NCBI RefSeq assembly: GCF_003353055.1
Contig: NZ_QKWJ01000009.1
Location: forward strand, 1-64,000
DNA length: 64,000 nt
Direction: 5' to 3'
DNA from: Cupriavidus lacunae
GTDB lineage: Bacteria > Pseudomonadota > Gammaproteobacteria > Burkholderiales > Burkholderiaceae
Shown: positions 44,801 through 52,634 of the stretch, in pieces
Position numbering within the stretch: the stretch's first letter is position 1
Layout of the letters: every line of letters starts with the position of its first letter
Notes under the pieces: model-generated
What the model saw: only the letters and a program-made list of their open reading frames with translations
What the model was told of the DNA's origin: nothing
Databases searched by the model: none
Program-made: the position numbers and the translations under genes

Positions 44801-45276
44801 GTATGGTCCTCATGGGCGATGGGCGCGCCGAACAGCGCGAGGATGCCATCGCCCAACGACTTGGCCACGTAGCCCTCGTAGTAATGGACGGCCTCCATCA
44901 TCAGCTCGATGACGGGGGTAATCAGGCGGTTTGCCTCTTCCGGGTCCCGGTCGTGGATTAGTGCGGTCGAGCCCGCCATGTCGGCAAACAGCACGGTGAT
45001 GGTCTTGCGTTCGCCAGCGGTCTCTCCGCGGGCTTCCAGCGCCGCCTGCTCGGCCCGGATGCGCTCGGCCAGGTGCGGTGGAGTGTAATGAACGGGGGCG
45101 GCGGACGAGGCTTGCGGTATTTCGCTGACGGGCTCGCCGCAAGCGTTACAGAAGCGCGCCGCAGGGCTCAGTTCGTGGCCACAGCGCGCGCAGAGGCGCG
45201 CCAGCCGGTTGCCGCATTGCTCACAAAAATTGGCGCCAATGGCATTCTCAAACCCGCAAATTGTGCAGCGCGCCAT
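41863..45276 (-). CDS. Class III nucleotidyl-cyclase domain / AAA-type ATPase / TPR signalling protein
   Basis: This multidomain protein of 1137 aa has two zinc ribbons (Cys pairs in residues 4-46), a class III cyclase homology domain (about 90-270), a STAND-like ATPase with P-loop GEAGVGKS (321-328) and a C-terminal TPR solenoid from about 640. In the cyclase domain the metal Asp99 and Asp143 and Lys139 are kept. The transition-state Asn of VNxAAR is His221 (HTIHIAAR), while Arg225 is kept, so activity may be reduced or altered. ATG 45276 has GGAGG upstream. It is monocistronic and of the family seen in soil proteobacteria; the signal is unknown. Confidence 0.85.
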   Translation of the reverse strand: MARCTICGFENAIGANFCEQCGNRLARLCARCGHELSPAARFCNACGEPVSEIPQASSAAPVHYTPPHLAERIRAEQAALEARGETAGERKTITVLFADMAGSTALIHDRDPEEANRLITPVIELMMEAVHYYEGYVAKSLGDGILALFGAPIAHEDHTQRALYAALRMQEAMRRHSDRLRLEQGISLQIRVGVHTGEVVVRSIRKDDLHTDYDPVGHTIHIAARMETMAAPSSILVSESAHRLAQGYFEFKALGDAQVKGIPEPLAVYEVLGLGALRTRLQVAAHRGLARFVGREAELEALHLALDQSTAGHGQIVAVVGEAGVGKSRLFHEFKARSQSGCLVLETFSVSHGKAFAYLPLIELLRNYFQLTAQDDKRRCHEKVAGKIVTLERSLEDLMPYLLYLLGISELGSALADMGASLRRERTFEAITRLLVRESLNQPVELLFEDLQWLDSETEAFLAYFIERTAQARILLLVNYRPEYQCAWGHKDNGTALRLDPLGPAEAQGLLGDLLGNDPSLAPLRQLILEKTEGNPFFMEEVVQTLAEEKALLGEPGHYRIEKTPAALHIPTTVQGVLAARMDRLPLAQKELLQTLAVIGKEFPLSLIRQVTGQSEERLYPLLAGLQAGEFIYGRPAFPEVEYAFKHALTQEVAGHSLLSEQRGALHERTGRAIEILFRHHLRDHCSELAHHYSLSGNIPKAVEYLHCAGRQALERSAHLDAIRHLSTALELLKRLPDAPERARQDLALRVTLGPALIAARGYASSEVEANYARALTLCEHSGETPQLFQVKLGLRTFFSLRAQHHTAYELGEALLGLAENAQDPVLLEHAHIALGGSSLFLGKFPQARAHLERGLAYYDPERRQAHDALYEMDHGVRGLCLLAWVLWLQGFPAQASKAGQAALALARRLAHPFSLALGLAFAAELHQLRHEAELARECADATITLSTEQGFPFWLAWGTILRGWALAEQGSSEEGIAQIRQGLAAYQATGAELGRPYFLALLAETYQNAGQAQAGLDVLADALATVGNTGECFFEAELHRLQAELLLHRPDGAPDHEAAAACFHRSIAIARQQGAKSPELRAVLGLARLWQDQGKAEAARQMLAGLHESFTEGFDTAEWQQARALLDAARPSGQRD

Positions 45277-45410
45277 GGGAGCCTCCCCGGACTTCCTCCG
45301 GGTAAATTAAACGCCCCATTGCCTTTCATCGCAAGACCGACTCGTCTCTGCATGATCGCCTGGATCGGGCTGAGCGTTGCGCGGCGCACTTGGGGCGCTC
45401 CTCTGCCTGC

Positions 45411-46316
45411 CTACTCTCTCAAGGTCTCGATGATCTGTTCGCGCAGCCACTGGTTACCCTCGTCATTGTCGAAGCTTTCATGCCAGTGCACCGTGACTTC
45501 GACCTTGGGAATCTTGACCGGCAATGGATAAACGGTGAACTGCCCGTGCTGGTTGAACGCTTGCGCCACGCGTCGCGGTAGCGTGACCATCCAGTCGGTG
45601 CGCTGCAGGATCTGGGGCGTCACGGTGAAATGCGGCACCTGAAGCGCGATACGCCGCTGCAGGCCGGCGGCCCGCAGTGAGTCGTCGATATTGCGGTGAC
45701 TGCTTTCGCTTGGCGCCACCGCGATATGGGAGAGCTCGAGAAAACGCTCCGCGGACAGGCTGCGCGCCGGCAGCCCGGGGCGCTTGCGTGTCATGCACAC
45801 GTAGTCCTCATGAAACAGCAGCGCATATCGTGTTACCGGCCTGAGAGCGGACAGATTGCCGATGGCGAAATCGAGCTGGCCAAGCCGCAAGGTTTCTTCC
45901 ACCTGAGCCACCGGCACCTGCCTGACCTCCAGTTGCATTTGCGGCGCGACCTGCTGCAGCTTTTCGCATAACGGGGGCAGGAAGACCTGTTCTCCGATGT
46001 CGGTCATGGAAAGGCGAAATACCCGCTCGCTGGTGCCGGGGTCGAAATGTTCCGTGTGGCGCAGGGCCTCGCGGATCGACGAGATGGCGCGCCCTACCGG
46101 CTGCGCGAGTTGTTGTGCGGTGGGCGTAGGCAGCATGCCCTCGGGGGTGCGCACGAAAAGCGGATCGTCGAACAATGTGCGCAGGCGCCCCAACGCATAA
46201 CTGATGGCAGGCTGCGAGAGCCCCAGGCGATTGCCAGCGCGTGTGAGGCTGCGCTCTTCGAGGATCACCTGGAAGACGCGCATCAGGTTCAAATCGATGC
46301 TATTGAAATCAGTCAT
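45411..46316 (-). CDS. LysR-family regulator divergent from the acyl-CoA ligase operon
   Basis: This 301-aa regulator of the NahR/NodD-like LysR branch begins FNSIDLNLMRVFQVILEERSLTRAGNRLGLSQPAISYALGRLR and continues with a substrate domain (FRLSMTDIGEQVFLPPL). It is transcribed away from the CoA-ligase gene with 86 bp between the starts, the standard layout for LysR control of a divergent operon. ATG 46316 begins the canonical N-terminus. Inducer unknown. Confidence 0.88.
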   Translation of the reverse strand: MTDFNSIDLNLMRVFQVILEERSLTRAGNRLGLSQPAISYALGRLRTLFDDPLFVRTPEGMLPTPTAQQLAQPVGRAISSIREALRHTEHFDPGTSERVFRLSMTDIGEQVFLPPLCEKLQQVAPQMQLEVRQVPVAQVEETLRLGQLDFAIGNLSALRPVTRYALLFHEDYVCMTRKRPGLPARSLSAERFLELSHIAVAPSESSHRNIDDSLRAAGLQRRIALQVPHFTVTPQILQRTDWMVTLPRRVAQAFNQHGQFTVYPLPVKIPKVEVTVHWHESFDNDEGNQWLREQIIETLRE

Positions 46317-46344
46317 ACTTATTCAGAAGATAATCTGGATCAAT

Positions 46345-46373
46345 TTGACGTATATATTACCCGATCCTATACT
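46345..46373 (+). promoter_or_regulatory. Promoter of the acyl-CoA ligase operon
   Basis: TTGACG (46345-46350), 17 bp, TATACT (46368-46373), followed by GGGC. The -10 with its flanks, CCTATACTGGGC, reappears in the minus-strand promoter at 52510-52538, with further matches in the spacer, so both may be controlled together by the LysR protein. Confidence 0.65.
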
Positions 46374-46402
46374 GGGCCTCACATGAATGATTACGTGGTG
46401 CG

Positions 46403-48034
46403 ATGGAGACAAGTGTGAAGCATTTTGACGGCGTGGAATCTGGCGTGGCGAGTCAATACACATTGCCGGCACTGCTGGCCGCGCGTGCCGCGCGGCAGGG
46501 GGACTCGGCGCTGTTCTCGGATCGGCAGACGCGCTGGACTGCCAACGATGCCTGTGCCGTGGCGGCGCGCCGTGCCGGCAGCCTGGCAGCCCAGGGCGTC
46601 ACTCGCGGCGACCGGGTGGCCCTGATGTGTTCGAACCGGGCCGAGTTCATGGAGATCGTGCTCGGCTGTGCCTGGCTGGGCGCGGTGGTGGTGCCGATCA
46701 ATACCGCCTCGCGGGGTCTGCAGCTCGAACACATTCTGAAGAATTCCGGTGCACGCCTGTTGGTGGCCGAGCCGCATCTGGTCAGCGCGGTGGCGGCGCT
46801 CAATGCCCAGGCGCTCGCGCTCGAGCAAATCTGGCTGATCGGCGAGCGACTGGAGGAAGCGTCGGACGAAACTCCGGTGCCTTCCCAGTGGCGGTCCATG
46901 CCGATGCCGCCGCCCGGTGCCGCGCTTGAGGCAGCGGCGCTGGCCGACAGCGACCCGCTGGCCATTTTGTACACGTCGGGCACCTCGGGGCTGTCCAAGG
47001 GCGTGATTTGCCCGCATGCCCAGTTTTATTGGTGGGGGCGCTATACGGGAAATCATCTCGGGCTTCGCGAGGGGGATGTGCTCTACACCTGCCTGCCGCT
47101 GTTCCACACCAATGCGCTCAATAGCTGGTATCAGGCATTGCTCCACGACGCCGAGCTGGTGGCAGACCGCCGTTTTTCCGCGAGCGGCTTCTTCGATGCG
47201 CTGGTGGCAACGCGCGCCACCGTGACGTATGTGCTGGGCGCGATGGTTCCGATCCTGCTCGGCCGGGAAGTCACGGCAGCCGAGCGCGAGCACAACGTCC
47301 GCATCGCCCTGGCACCTGGCGTGCCGGCCCAGTTTCAGGAAGCCTTCACGTCGCGCTGCGGCATCGCCCTGCTCGATGGCTACGGTTCGACCGAAACCAA
47401 CTTCGCCATTGGTGGCGGCATCGAGCACCAACGCCCCGGCTATATGGGCCGGGTGGTGCCCGGTTTCGAGGCGCGCGTGGTGAACGACGTAGACCAGCCG
47501 GTAGCGGACGGTGAGCCTGGCGAACTGATCTTGCGGGCCAGCGAGCCGTTTGCGTTTGCCAGCGGCTATTTCGGTATGCCGGAAAAGACGGTCGAAGCCT
47601 GGCGCAATCTGTGGTTCCACACGGGCGACCGCGTCGTGCGCGAGGCCGACGGCTACTTTCGCTTCGTCGATCGCCAGAAGGACGCGATTCGCCGCCGCGG
47701 CGAGAACATCTCGTCCTTTGAAGTCGAGCAGGTCATCCTCGCCCATCCGGCAGTCGAGACCGCGGCGGTGTATGCCGTGCGCTCCTCGCTCGCCGAGGAC
47801 GAGGTCATGGCGATGATCGTCCTGCGCGAGGATGCACGACTCGATCCGCTGGAGCTGATCCGCTACTGCGAACCGCGCCTGCCTTATTTTGCCGTGCCGA
47901 GATATCTCGAACTCACGCGCGATCTGCCGAAAACCGAGAACGGCAAGATCCAGAAGTACAAACTGCGCGAACGCGGCATCACGGAACAGACCTGGGATCT
48001 GGATGCGTCCGGATACCGGCTCAAGCGCTCATAA
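46403..48034 (+). CDS. ATP-dependent acyl-CoA synthetase (AMP-binding family)
   Basis: This 543-aa adenylate-forming ligase activates an organic acid as CoA thioester. The P-loop motif LYTSGTSGLSKGV (about residue 193), the A5 motif GYGSTET, TGDRV and the C-terminal catalytic lysine in KTENGKIQK are all intact. ATG 46403 has a poor ribosome site, while in-frame GTG 46415 has GGAGA five bases upstream, so the protein may be four residues shorter. It heads an operon with an MFS carrier, a thiolase-like protein and a cyclase-family hydrolase. CaiC-like or aromatic/alicyclic acid substrates are possible. Confidence 0.87.
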   Translation: METSVKHFDGVESGVASQYTLPALLAARAARQGDSALFSDRQTRWTANDACAVAARRAGSLAAQGVTRGDRVALMCSNRAEFMEIVLGCAWLGAVVVPINTASRGLQLEHILKNSGARLLVAEPHLVSAVAALNAQALALEQIWLIGERLEEASDETPVPSQWRSMPMPPPGAALEAAALADSDPLAILYTSGTSGLSKGVICPHAQFYWWGRYTGNHLGLREGDVLYTCLPLFHTNALNSWYQALLHDAELVADRRFSASGFFDALVATRATVTYVLGAMVPILLGREVTAAEREHNVRIALAPGVPAQFQEAFTSRCGIALLDGYGSTETNFAIGGGIEHQRPGYMGRVVPGFEARVVNDVDQPVADGEPGELILRASEPFAFASGYFGMPEKTVEAWRNLWFHTGDRVVREADGYFRFVDRQKDAIRRRGENISSFEVEQVILAHPAVETAAVYAVRSSLAEDEVMAMIVLREDARLDPLELIRYCEPRLPYFAVPRYLELTRDLPKTENGKIQKYKLRERGITEQTWDLDASGYRLKRS

Positions 48035-48170
48035 GATCGCGCTGCGAGCGGCCCTCACGAAGCCTGCTCGCCATCCAATAAAGAAATAAAAGGATGCACG
48101 CCACGCCGCACCATGGCCGATGCAACCTGCAGCAGCAAACGCATCCATCCAGGTATGCAGGAGACAAAGC

Positions 48171-49514
48171 ATGGCCAGCACGCCAACTCTATCAACCGCC
48201 ACAGACTACGGCACGCACGACGGGGTAGCGCCACCCCAGCCAGTCGATGCCAAGGCGTTGCGCCGCATCGTCATCGCCTCGGTGGCCGGCAACGCGCTCG
48301 AATGGTACGACTTCTTCCTGTATGGCACGGCTGCGGCACTGGTGTTCGGCGAGCTGTTCTTTCCCCCGGGCAGCGACCCGCTGGTCGGCACGCTGGCGGC
48401 CTTCGCCGGTTTTGCGGTCGGCTTTGCCGCGCGGCCGTTCGGCGGCATTCTGTTCGGGCATATCGGCGACCGCTACGGGCGCAAGGGCGCGCTCGTGTGG
48501 ACGCTGTCGATCATGGGCGTCGCCACCTTCCTGATCGGCTTGCTGCCAACCTATGCCCAGATCGGCCTGTGGGCGCCCGCTTTGCTGGTGCTGCTGCGCC
48601 TGCTTCAGGGCATTGCATCAGGCGGAGAATGGGGTGGCGGTGTGCTGATGATCAGCGAGAGCGCGCCGCCCGAGAAGCGCGGCTACTACGCTTCGTGGAG
48701 CCAGCTGGGCGTCGGCGGTGGCTTTGTGCTGTCATCGGTGGCGTTCTTCGCGGTGCAGGCCTTGCCCAAAGCCGACTTTATGAGCTGGGGCTGGCGCTTG
48801 CCGTTCCTGGCCAGCATCCTGATCTTCGGCGTGGGCGTCTACATCCGCTCGACCTTGCCCGAGAGCACGGAGTTCGCCAAAGCCGCGGCCGCCGGCCGCA
48901 AGGCGCACCTGCCGGTACTGGAGGTCATTCGCAAGCATCCCAAGGAGATCCTGATGGCGATGGGCTTGCGGGTGGCGGAAAACGGCGGTTCTTACATCTT
49001 CCTCGCCTTTGCGCTGGTCTATGCCAAGTTCATCGGGATCTCGAACCAGATCGTCCTGGCGGGCGTGATGGCATCGATGTGCGTCGAACTGGCCGCCATG
49101 TTGCTCTGGGGCAAGCTGTCGGACCGCATCGGCCGCAAGCCGGTTTACATGATCGGCGCCCTGGGCCTGATGGTTGTCGCCTTCCCCTTCTTCTGGTTGC
49201 TCGACACCCGCACGCCCGAATGGATCTGGTTCGCCTTCCTGCTTGCCAACCCCTTGTGCCATGGCGCGATGATCGGCACGCAACCGAGCCTGATGGGCGA
49301 ACTGTTCAGCACGGAAGTGCGCTACTCCGGCATGGCCCTGGGTCACGAACTGGCTTCGGTGTTTGCCGGCGGCCTCGCGCCGCTGGTAGCGACTGCCCTG
49401 CTGTCGCGCTATCAGTCCGCGACGCCGGTTGCCTGGATGCTGGTCGGCATGGGCGCGATTACCGTGATTTCCCTGCTGTTCACGCATGAGACGGCTCGCC
49501 GGAAAGCGCGATGA
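48171..49514 (+). CDS. MFS metabolite:H+ symporter
   Basis: This 447-aa carrier of the metabolite:H+ symporter family has NALEWYDFFLYGTAAALVFGELFFP, the loop motif GHIGDRYGRKGALV, RLLQGIASGGEWGGG and GKLSDRIGRKPVYM. ATG 48171 is set by AGGAGA; ATG 48120 lies in the intergenic region. It probably imports the acid activated by the preceding CoA ligase. A related but distinct carrier is at 26.5 kb and another at 61.9 kb, so the window holds three members of this group. Confidence 0.87.
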   Translation: MASTPTLSTATDYGTHDGVAPPQPVDAKALRRIVIASVAGNALEWYDFFLYGTAAALVFGELFFPPGSDPLVGTLAAFAGFAVGFAARPFGGILFGHIGDRYGRKGALVWTLSIMGVATFLIGLLPTYAQIGLWAPALLVLLRLLQGIASGGEWGGGVLMISESAPPEKRGYYASWSQLGVGGGFVLSSVAFFAVQALPKADFMSWGWRLPFLASILIFGVGVYIRSTLPESTEFAKAAAAGRKAHLPVLEVIRKHPKEILMAMGLRVAENGGSYIFLAFALVYAKFIGISNQIVLAGVMASMCVELAAMLLWGKLSDRIGRKPVYMIGALGLMVVAFPFFWLLDTRTPEWIWFAFLLANPLCHGAMIGTQPSLMGELFSTEVRYSGMALGHELASVFAGGLAPLVATALLSRYQSATPVAWMLVGMGAITVISLLFTHETARRKAR

Positions 49515-49549
49515 ACGAATGGCAACCCGCAACGCAGGAAACTTACTGA

Positions 49550-50719
49550 ATGCCAAACAGCAACTATGACAACGCGATCCTGGCGGCTGGCGTGGAAGTG
49601 CCATACCGCCGCCAGGCACCGCACGAGAGCACCGCGGACCTGCTGGCCCAGGCGTTCGACGCCGCGCTTGCCCAGTCCGGCTTCAGCGCGCGCGAGATCG
49701 ACGGTCTCGGCGTGGCGTCATTCACGTTGGCACCCGATCACGCGATCGATATGGCCTGGCGCCTTGGCCTCAGTCCTCGCTGGTGCATGGACGATTGCCA
49801 TGGGGGCGCCAGCGCGATCAATATGCTGCAACACGCGGTGCGGGCGATACAGCACGGCGACGCATCGGTGATCGCCCTGCTTAGCGGCGATCGCTTTACG
49901 CCGGCCGATTTCAGGCAGCTGGTCGAGAACTACAACGTGACGACCCGCACCTACCTGAGGCCGCTCGAAAACGGTGGCCCGAACAGCGTATTCGCGATGC
50001 TGACGCAACGGCATGCGCGTCGTTACGGACTGACACGAGACGACTACGGCGCGGTGTGCGTGACGCAGCGGGCCTGGGCAGCGCGTAACCCTGGCGCGGT
50101 GTACCGCACCCCACTCACGCTCGACGAGTACCTTGCTGCGCCGATGGTGGCCGATCCGCTCGGGCGCTTCGATTGCGTGCCGGTGGTCTGCGGCGCGAAT
50201 GCGGTGATCGTGGCTCGCTCCGACCTGGTGCGGCAGGCAGGCCCCGCGGTACGCGTACGGGCGCTGGAATGCCGCTACAACCTCGATCATCAGGCCGGTG
50301 ACGGCTTGCAGACCGGGCTTGCCGCGCTCGCAGACGACCTGTGGCGGCGCGCCGGCGCCGGTCCGCAGGACATGGATCTGGTCTCGGTGTATGACGATTA
50401 CCCGGTCATGGCGTTAGTGCAGCTGGCCGATCTCGGGTTCGCTCCGGACGGGGATCAGCGTGGCCTGATTGCACGCATCGCTGCGCACGAATTGCCGGTG
50501 AATACTTCAGGCGGCCAGTTGTCTGCCGGCCAGGCGGGCGCCGCTGGCGGCATGCATGGCCTGGTCGAGGCGATTATCCAGTTGCGCGGCGCTGCCGGCG
50601 CACGGCAGGTGGCGGGGGCACGGCTTGCGGCCGTGAGCGGCTACGGCATGGTCGAATATCGCTTTGGCATGTGCGCCAACGCGGTAGTGCTTGAGAGCGT
50701 GAGCGAGGGAGCAAGATGA
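49550..50719 (+). CDS. Thiolase-like (SCP2-type) protein
   Basis: This 389-aa thiolase-fold protein of the lipid-transfer/SCP2 branch has CHGGASAINMLQHAVRAI (position of the thiolase nucleophile Cys) and the late NTSGGQLSAGQAGAAGGMHG and GYGMVEY motifs. It overlaps a DUF35 gene by ATGA. Thiolase-like plus DUF35 pairs are known both as acyl-CoA thiolases and as Ltp2-ChsH2-type retro-aldolases of steroid side chains. Either thiolytic or aldol cleavage of a CoA ester would suit the operon. Confidence 0.75.
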   Translation: MPNSNYDNAILAAGVEVPYRRQAPHESTADLLAQAFDAALAQSGFSAREIDGLGVASFTLAPDHAIDMAWRLGLSPRWCMDDCHGGASAINMLQHAVRAIQHGDASVIALLSGDRFTPADFRQLVENYNVTTRTYLRPLENGGPNSVFAMLTQRHARRYGLTRDDYGAVCVTQRAWAARNPGAVYRTPLTLDEYLAAPMVADPLGRFDCVPVVCGANAVIVARSDLVRQAGPAVRVRALECRYNLDHQAGDGLQTGLAALADDLWRRAGAGPQDMDLVSVYDDYPVMALVQLADLGFAPDGDQRGLIARIAAHELPVNTSGGQLSAGQAGAAGGMHGLVEAIIQLRGAAGARQVAGARLAAVSGYGMVEYRFGMCANAVVLESVSEGAR

Positions 50720-51015
50720 AACTGACCGTTTTTCATTGCCGGCAATGCGGCACGGTGCATTTTCCCGCACGCTATCGTTGCCCGCACTGCGGCGCGGCGG
50801 ACTGGGAGGAGCAAGTCACCGAAGCCGGCACGGTCGAGGAGACAACGGTGGTACGCCATCGACTCGGCGCGCAGCCCGGCGAAGACGTGCATCTGGCAAC
50901 GGTCAGGACGACTGCCGGTCCTGTGGTGATTGCGCGTCTTGATGGCGCCGTGCACCCGGGTGACGCGGTCTCGCTGGAACTGGACGACGCGATGCGCATT
51001 CTCGCCCGTGCATGA
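50716..51015 (+). CDS. DUF35 OB-fold/zinc-ribbon protein
   Basis: This 99-aa protein has an N-terminal zinc ribbon (CRQCGTVHFPARYRCPHCG, two CxxC pairs) and an OB fold (VEETTVVRHR..., VVIARLDGAVHPGDAVSLE). DUF35 proteins are obligate partners of thiolase-like enzymes, binding the CoA tail. The 4-bp overlap with the thiolase-like gene supports a one-to-one complex. Confidence 0.85.
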   Translation: MKLTVFHCRQCGTVHFPARYRCPHCGAADWEEQVTEAGTVEETTVVRHRLGAQPGEDVHLATVRTTAGPVVIARLDGAVHPGDAVSLELDDAMRILARA

Positions 51016-51111
51016 GTCGGGTGCGAGCCATCATGAGCGTTGCGGGCACATGAAAGCGGACGAGCGAGGCAAAACGCTGTCCGTTGGCAACCTTAGGGAG
51101 GAAGTACCAAG

Positions 51112-51882
51112 ATGCTAGTAGAGTTTGCACAAGCACTGCAAAGCGGTGCGATTCGCGTGGTAGACCTGAGCCAGACCTTGCATCCACGCACACCGATCAT
51201 TCCTCTTCCGCCCCAGTTCGGGCAGAGCGCGCCCTTCCGGCTGGAAGAGATCTCGAACTTCGACGAGCGCGGGCCAGCCTGGTACTGGAATAACATTTCG
51301 TGCGGCGAGCATACCGGCACGCATTTCGACGCGCCGGTTCACTGGATCACCGGCAAGGACTTTCCGAACAACGCTACGGATACCATCGACGTGCAGAAGT
51401 TCCTTGCGCCGGCGTGCGTGATCGATGTTTCGGAGGAAGTCCGCGAGAATCCCGATTACCTGCTGACCATCGAGCGCGTCGAGCAATGGGAAGCGCAGCA
51501 TGGCCGCATCCCGGCGGGTTCGTGGGTGCTGATGCGCACCGACTGGTCGCTGCGCACCGATCCGGCCGACTTCCTGAATATCCGGGAGGACGGCGGACAC
51601 ACGCCCGGCGGGCATCCTGATTTGCCAGCATTTCTCGCCAGGGAGCGCGATGTGATTGGCTGGGGAACGGAAGCCGTCGGCACCGATGCGGGACAGGCTT
51701 ACGCCTTCAAGCACCCCTTCCCCTGCCATGCCAACATGCATGGCAACAACAAGTTCGGTCTGGCAAGCCTGGTCAACCTGGATAAATTGCCGCCGACCGG
51801 CGCGGTGCTGGTCACCCCGCCACTCAAGATCCGGCGCGGTTCGGGTAGTCCGTGCCGGGTGCTTGCCTTGATCGAGGCCTGA
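51112..51882 (+). CDS. Cyclase-family (kynurenine formamidase-like) metal hydrolase
   Basis: This 256-aa protein of the cyclase/KynB superfamily shows the metal motif HTGTHFDAPVHW and VVDLSQTLHPRTP. Members hydrolyse formamides, lactones or cyclic diketones. AGGAGG precedes ATG 51112. It closes the CoA-ligase operon before a terminator, 96 bp after the DUF35 gene. It could open a ring or hydrolyse a formyl/lactone intermediate feeding the ligase; a specific substrate cannot be named. Confidence 0.8.
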   Translation: MLVEFAQALQSGAIRVVDLSQTLHPRTPIIPLPPQFGQSAPFRLEEISNFDERGPAWYWNNISCGEHTGTHFDAPVHWITGKDFPNNATDTIDVQKFLAPACVIDVSEEVRENPDYLLTIERVEQWEAQHGRIPAGSWVLMRTDWSLRTDPADFLNIREDGGHTPGGHPDLPAFLARERDVIGWGTEAVGTDAGQAYAFKHPFPCHANMHGNNKFGLASLVNLDKLPPTGAVLVTPPLKIRRGSGSPCRVLALIEA

Positions 51883-51901
51883 CGACGGACGCCGACAGGC
51901 T

Positions 51902-51928
51902 GCACCGGGGCCTCCGAGTCCCCGGTGC
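51902..51928 (+). terminator. Terminator hairpin of the CoA-ligase operon
   Basis: GCACCGGGG (51902-51910) pairs with CCCCGGTGC (51920-51928) around a 9-base loop, followed by TTGCCT. It lies between convergent genes, 20 bp after the cyclase-family stop. Confidence 0.65.
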
Positions 51929-51960
51929 TTGCCTCCGGATGTGAACTAAACCCGATCTCT

Positions 51961-52500
51961 TTACCGGCTCAGACCAGCGCGTGGTAGGCCAGCACGCATC
52001 AGGTAGCCGCGCAGCGAACTGGTGGTGACGACACGGCCGGATTGCGCAAGGCGGCGCACCAGGTGGTGCACGACATGCGGCTGCATCAGCCAGCGGCCAA
52101 GACCAGCCGGCAGCGTCTCGCAGATCTCCTCGAGGCGCGGGTGCATGAACTCATTGATCGCCAGCAACTGGTCACTACCTGCATGGACCTCGCCGCGCAC
52201 GCGAGCGAAGCGCGAGCCGCGGGTCTTGAGGTCCGCAACCCGGATGGTGTCTTCGTATGACATCCACAGCGCCAGGTGGCGCGCCGTTTCGCGCAAGAGC
52301 GTGATGTCGTCCTGCGCCAATGCGCGCCGCACGGCGGCCATGCGGTCCAGGTAGAGGCTGGCGTAGGCCACATCCTGGTAGTCGATCATGCGGCGCACGC
52401 CTTCGATCACTATCTGCAGGATCCCGGCAGGCTGCTCGTCGCGGGCGCGCTGAAGCACCTGTCTCCGCAGCTGACGACGACCTGCACGCTCCGTCTCCAA
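51961..52500 (-). CDS. Stand-alone C-terminal domain of an indolepyruvate oxidoreductase beta-like protein (probable fragment)
   Basis: The 179-aa frame contains GVRRMIDYQDVAYASLYLDRM and LLRETARHLALWMSYEDTIRVADLKTR, followed by LEEICETLP. From memory this matches the C-terminal part (DUF6537-like) of indolepyruvate ferredoxin oxidoreductase beta-type proteins, which are near 500 aa. The N-terminal pyruvate-oxidoreductase domain and the last 50-60 residues are absent. The TTG at 52500 is almost at the predicted transcription start, and GTG 52458 with GGAGA upstream is an alternative. A shared promoter with the CoA-ligase operon suggests that it is still transcribed. It is either a relic or a repurposed domain. 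Confidence 0.5.
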   Translation of the reverse strand: METERAGRRQLRRQVLQRARDEQPAGILQIVIEGVRRMIDYQDVAYASLYLDRMAAVRRALAQDDITLLRETARHLALWMSYEDTIRVADLKTRGSRFARVRGEVHAGSDQLLAINEFMHPRLEEICETLPAGLGRWLMQPHVVHHLVRRLAQSGRVVTTSSLRGYLMRAGLPRAGLSR

Positions 52501-52509
52501 ATGGAGCCC

Positions 52510-52538
52510 AGTATAGGTTCGGATCCTATATCAGTAAA
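52510..52538 (-). promoter_or_regulatory. Promoter homologous to that of the CoA-ligase operon
   Basis: On the minus strand TTTACT (52533-52538), 17 bp, TATACT (52510-52515), GGGC. CCTATACTGGGC is identical to 46366-46377 and ATATA and CCGA in the spacers align, so the two promoters appear to share ancestry and regulation. Confidence 0.5.
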
Positions 52539-52634
52539 ATTCATTGTAATTATCAAGCGCATAAGTACTACTGATATTTTGCACGGTCGACGTGTGCCAC
52601 TACAAATTGCCGCGCGGCACTGCATGGGCCGGGG

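Noticed and set aside
42934-44961. A 675-codon plus-strand frame
   Set aside because: Antisense to the cyclase/ATPase gene, whose motifs are unambiguous.
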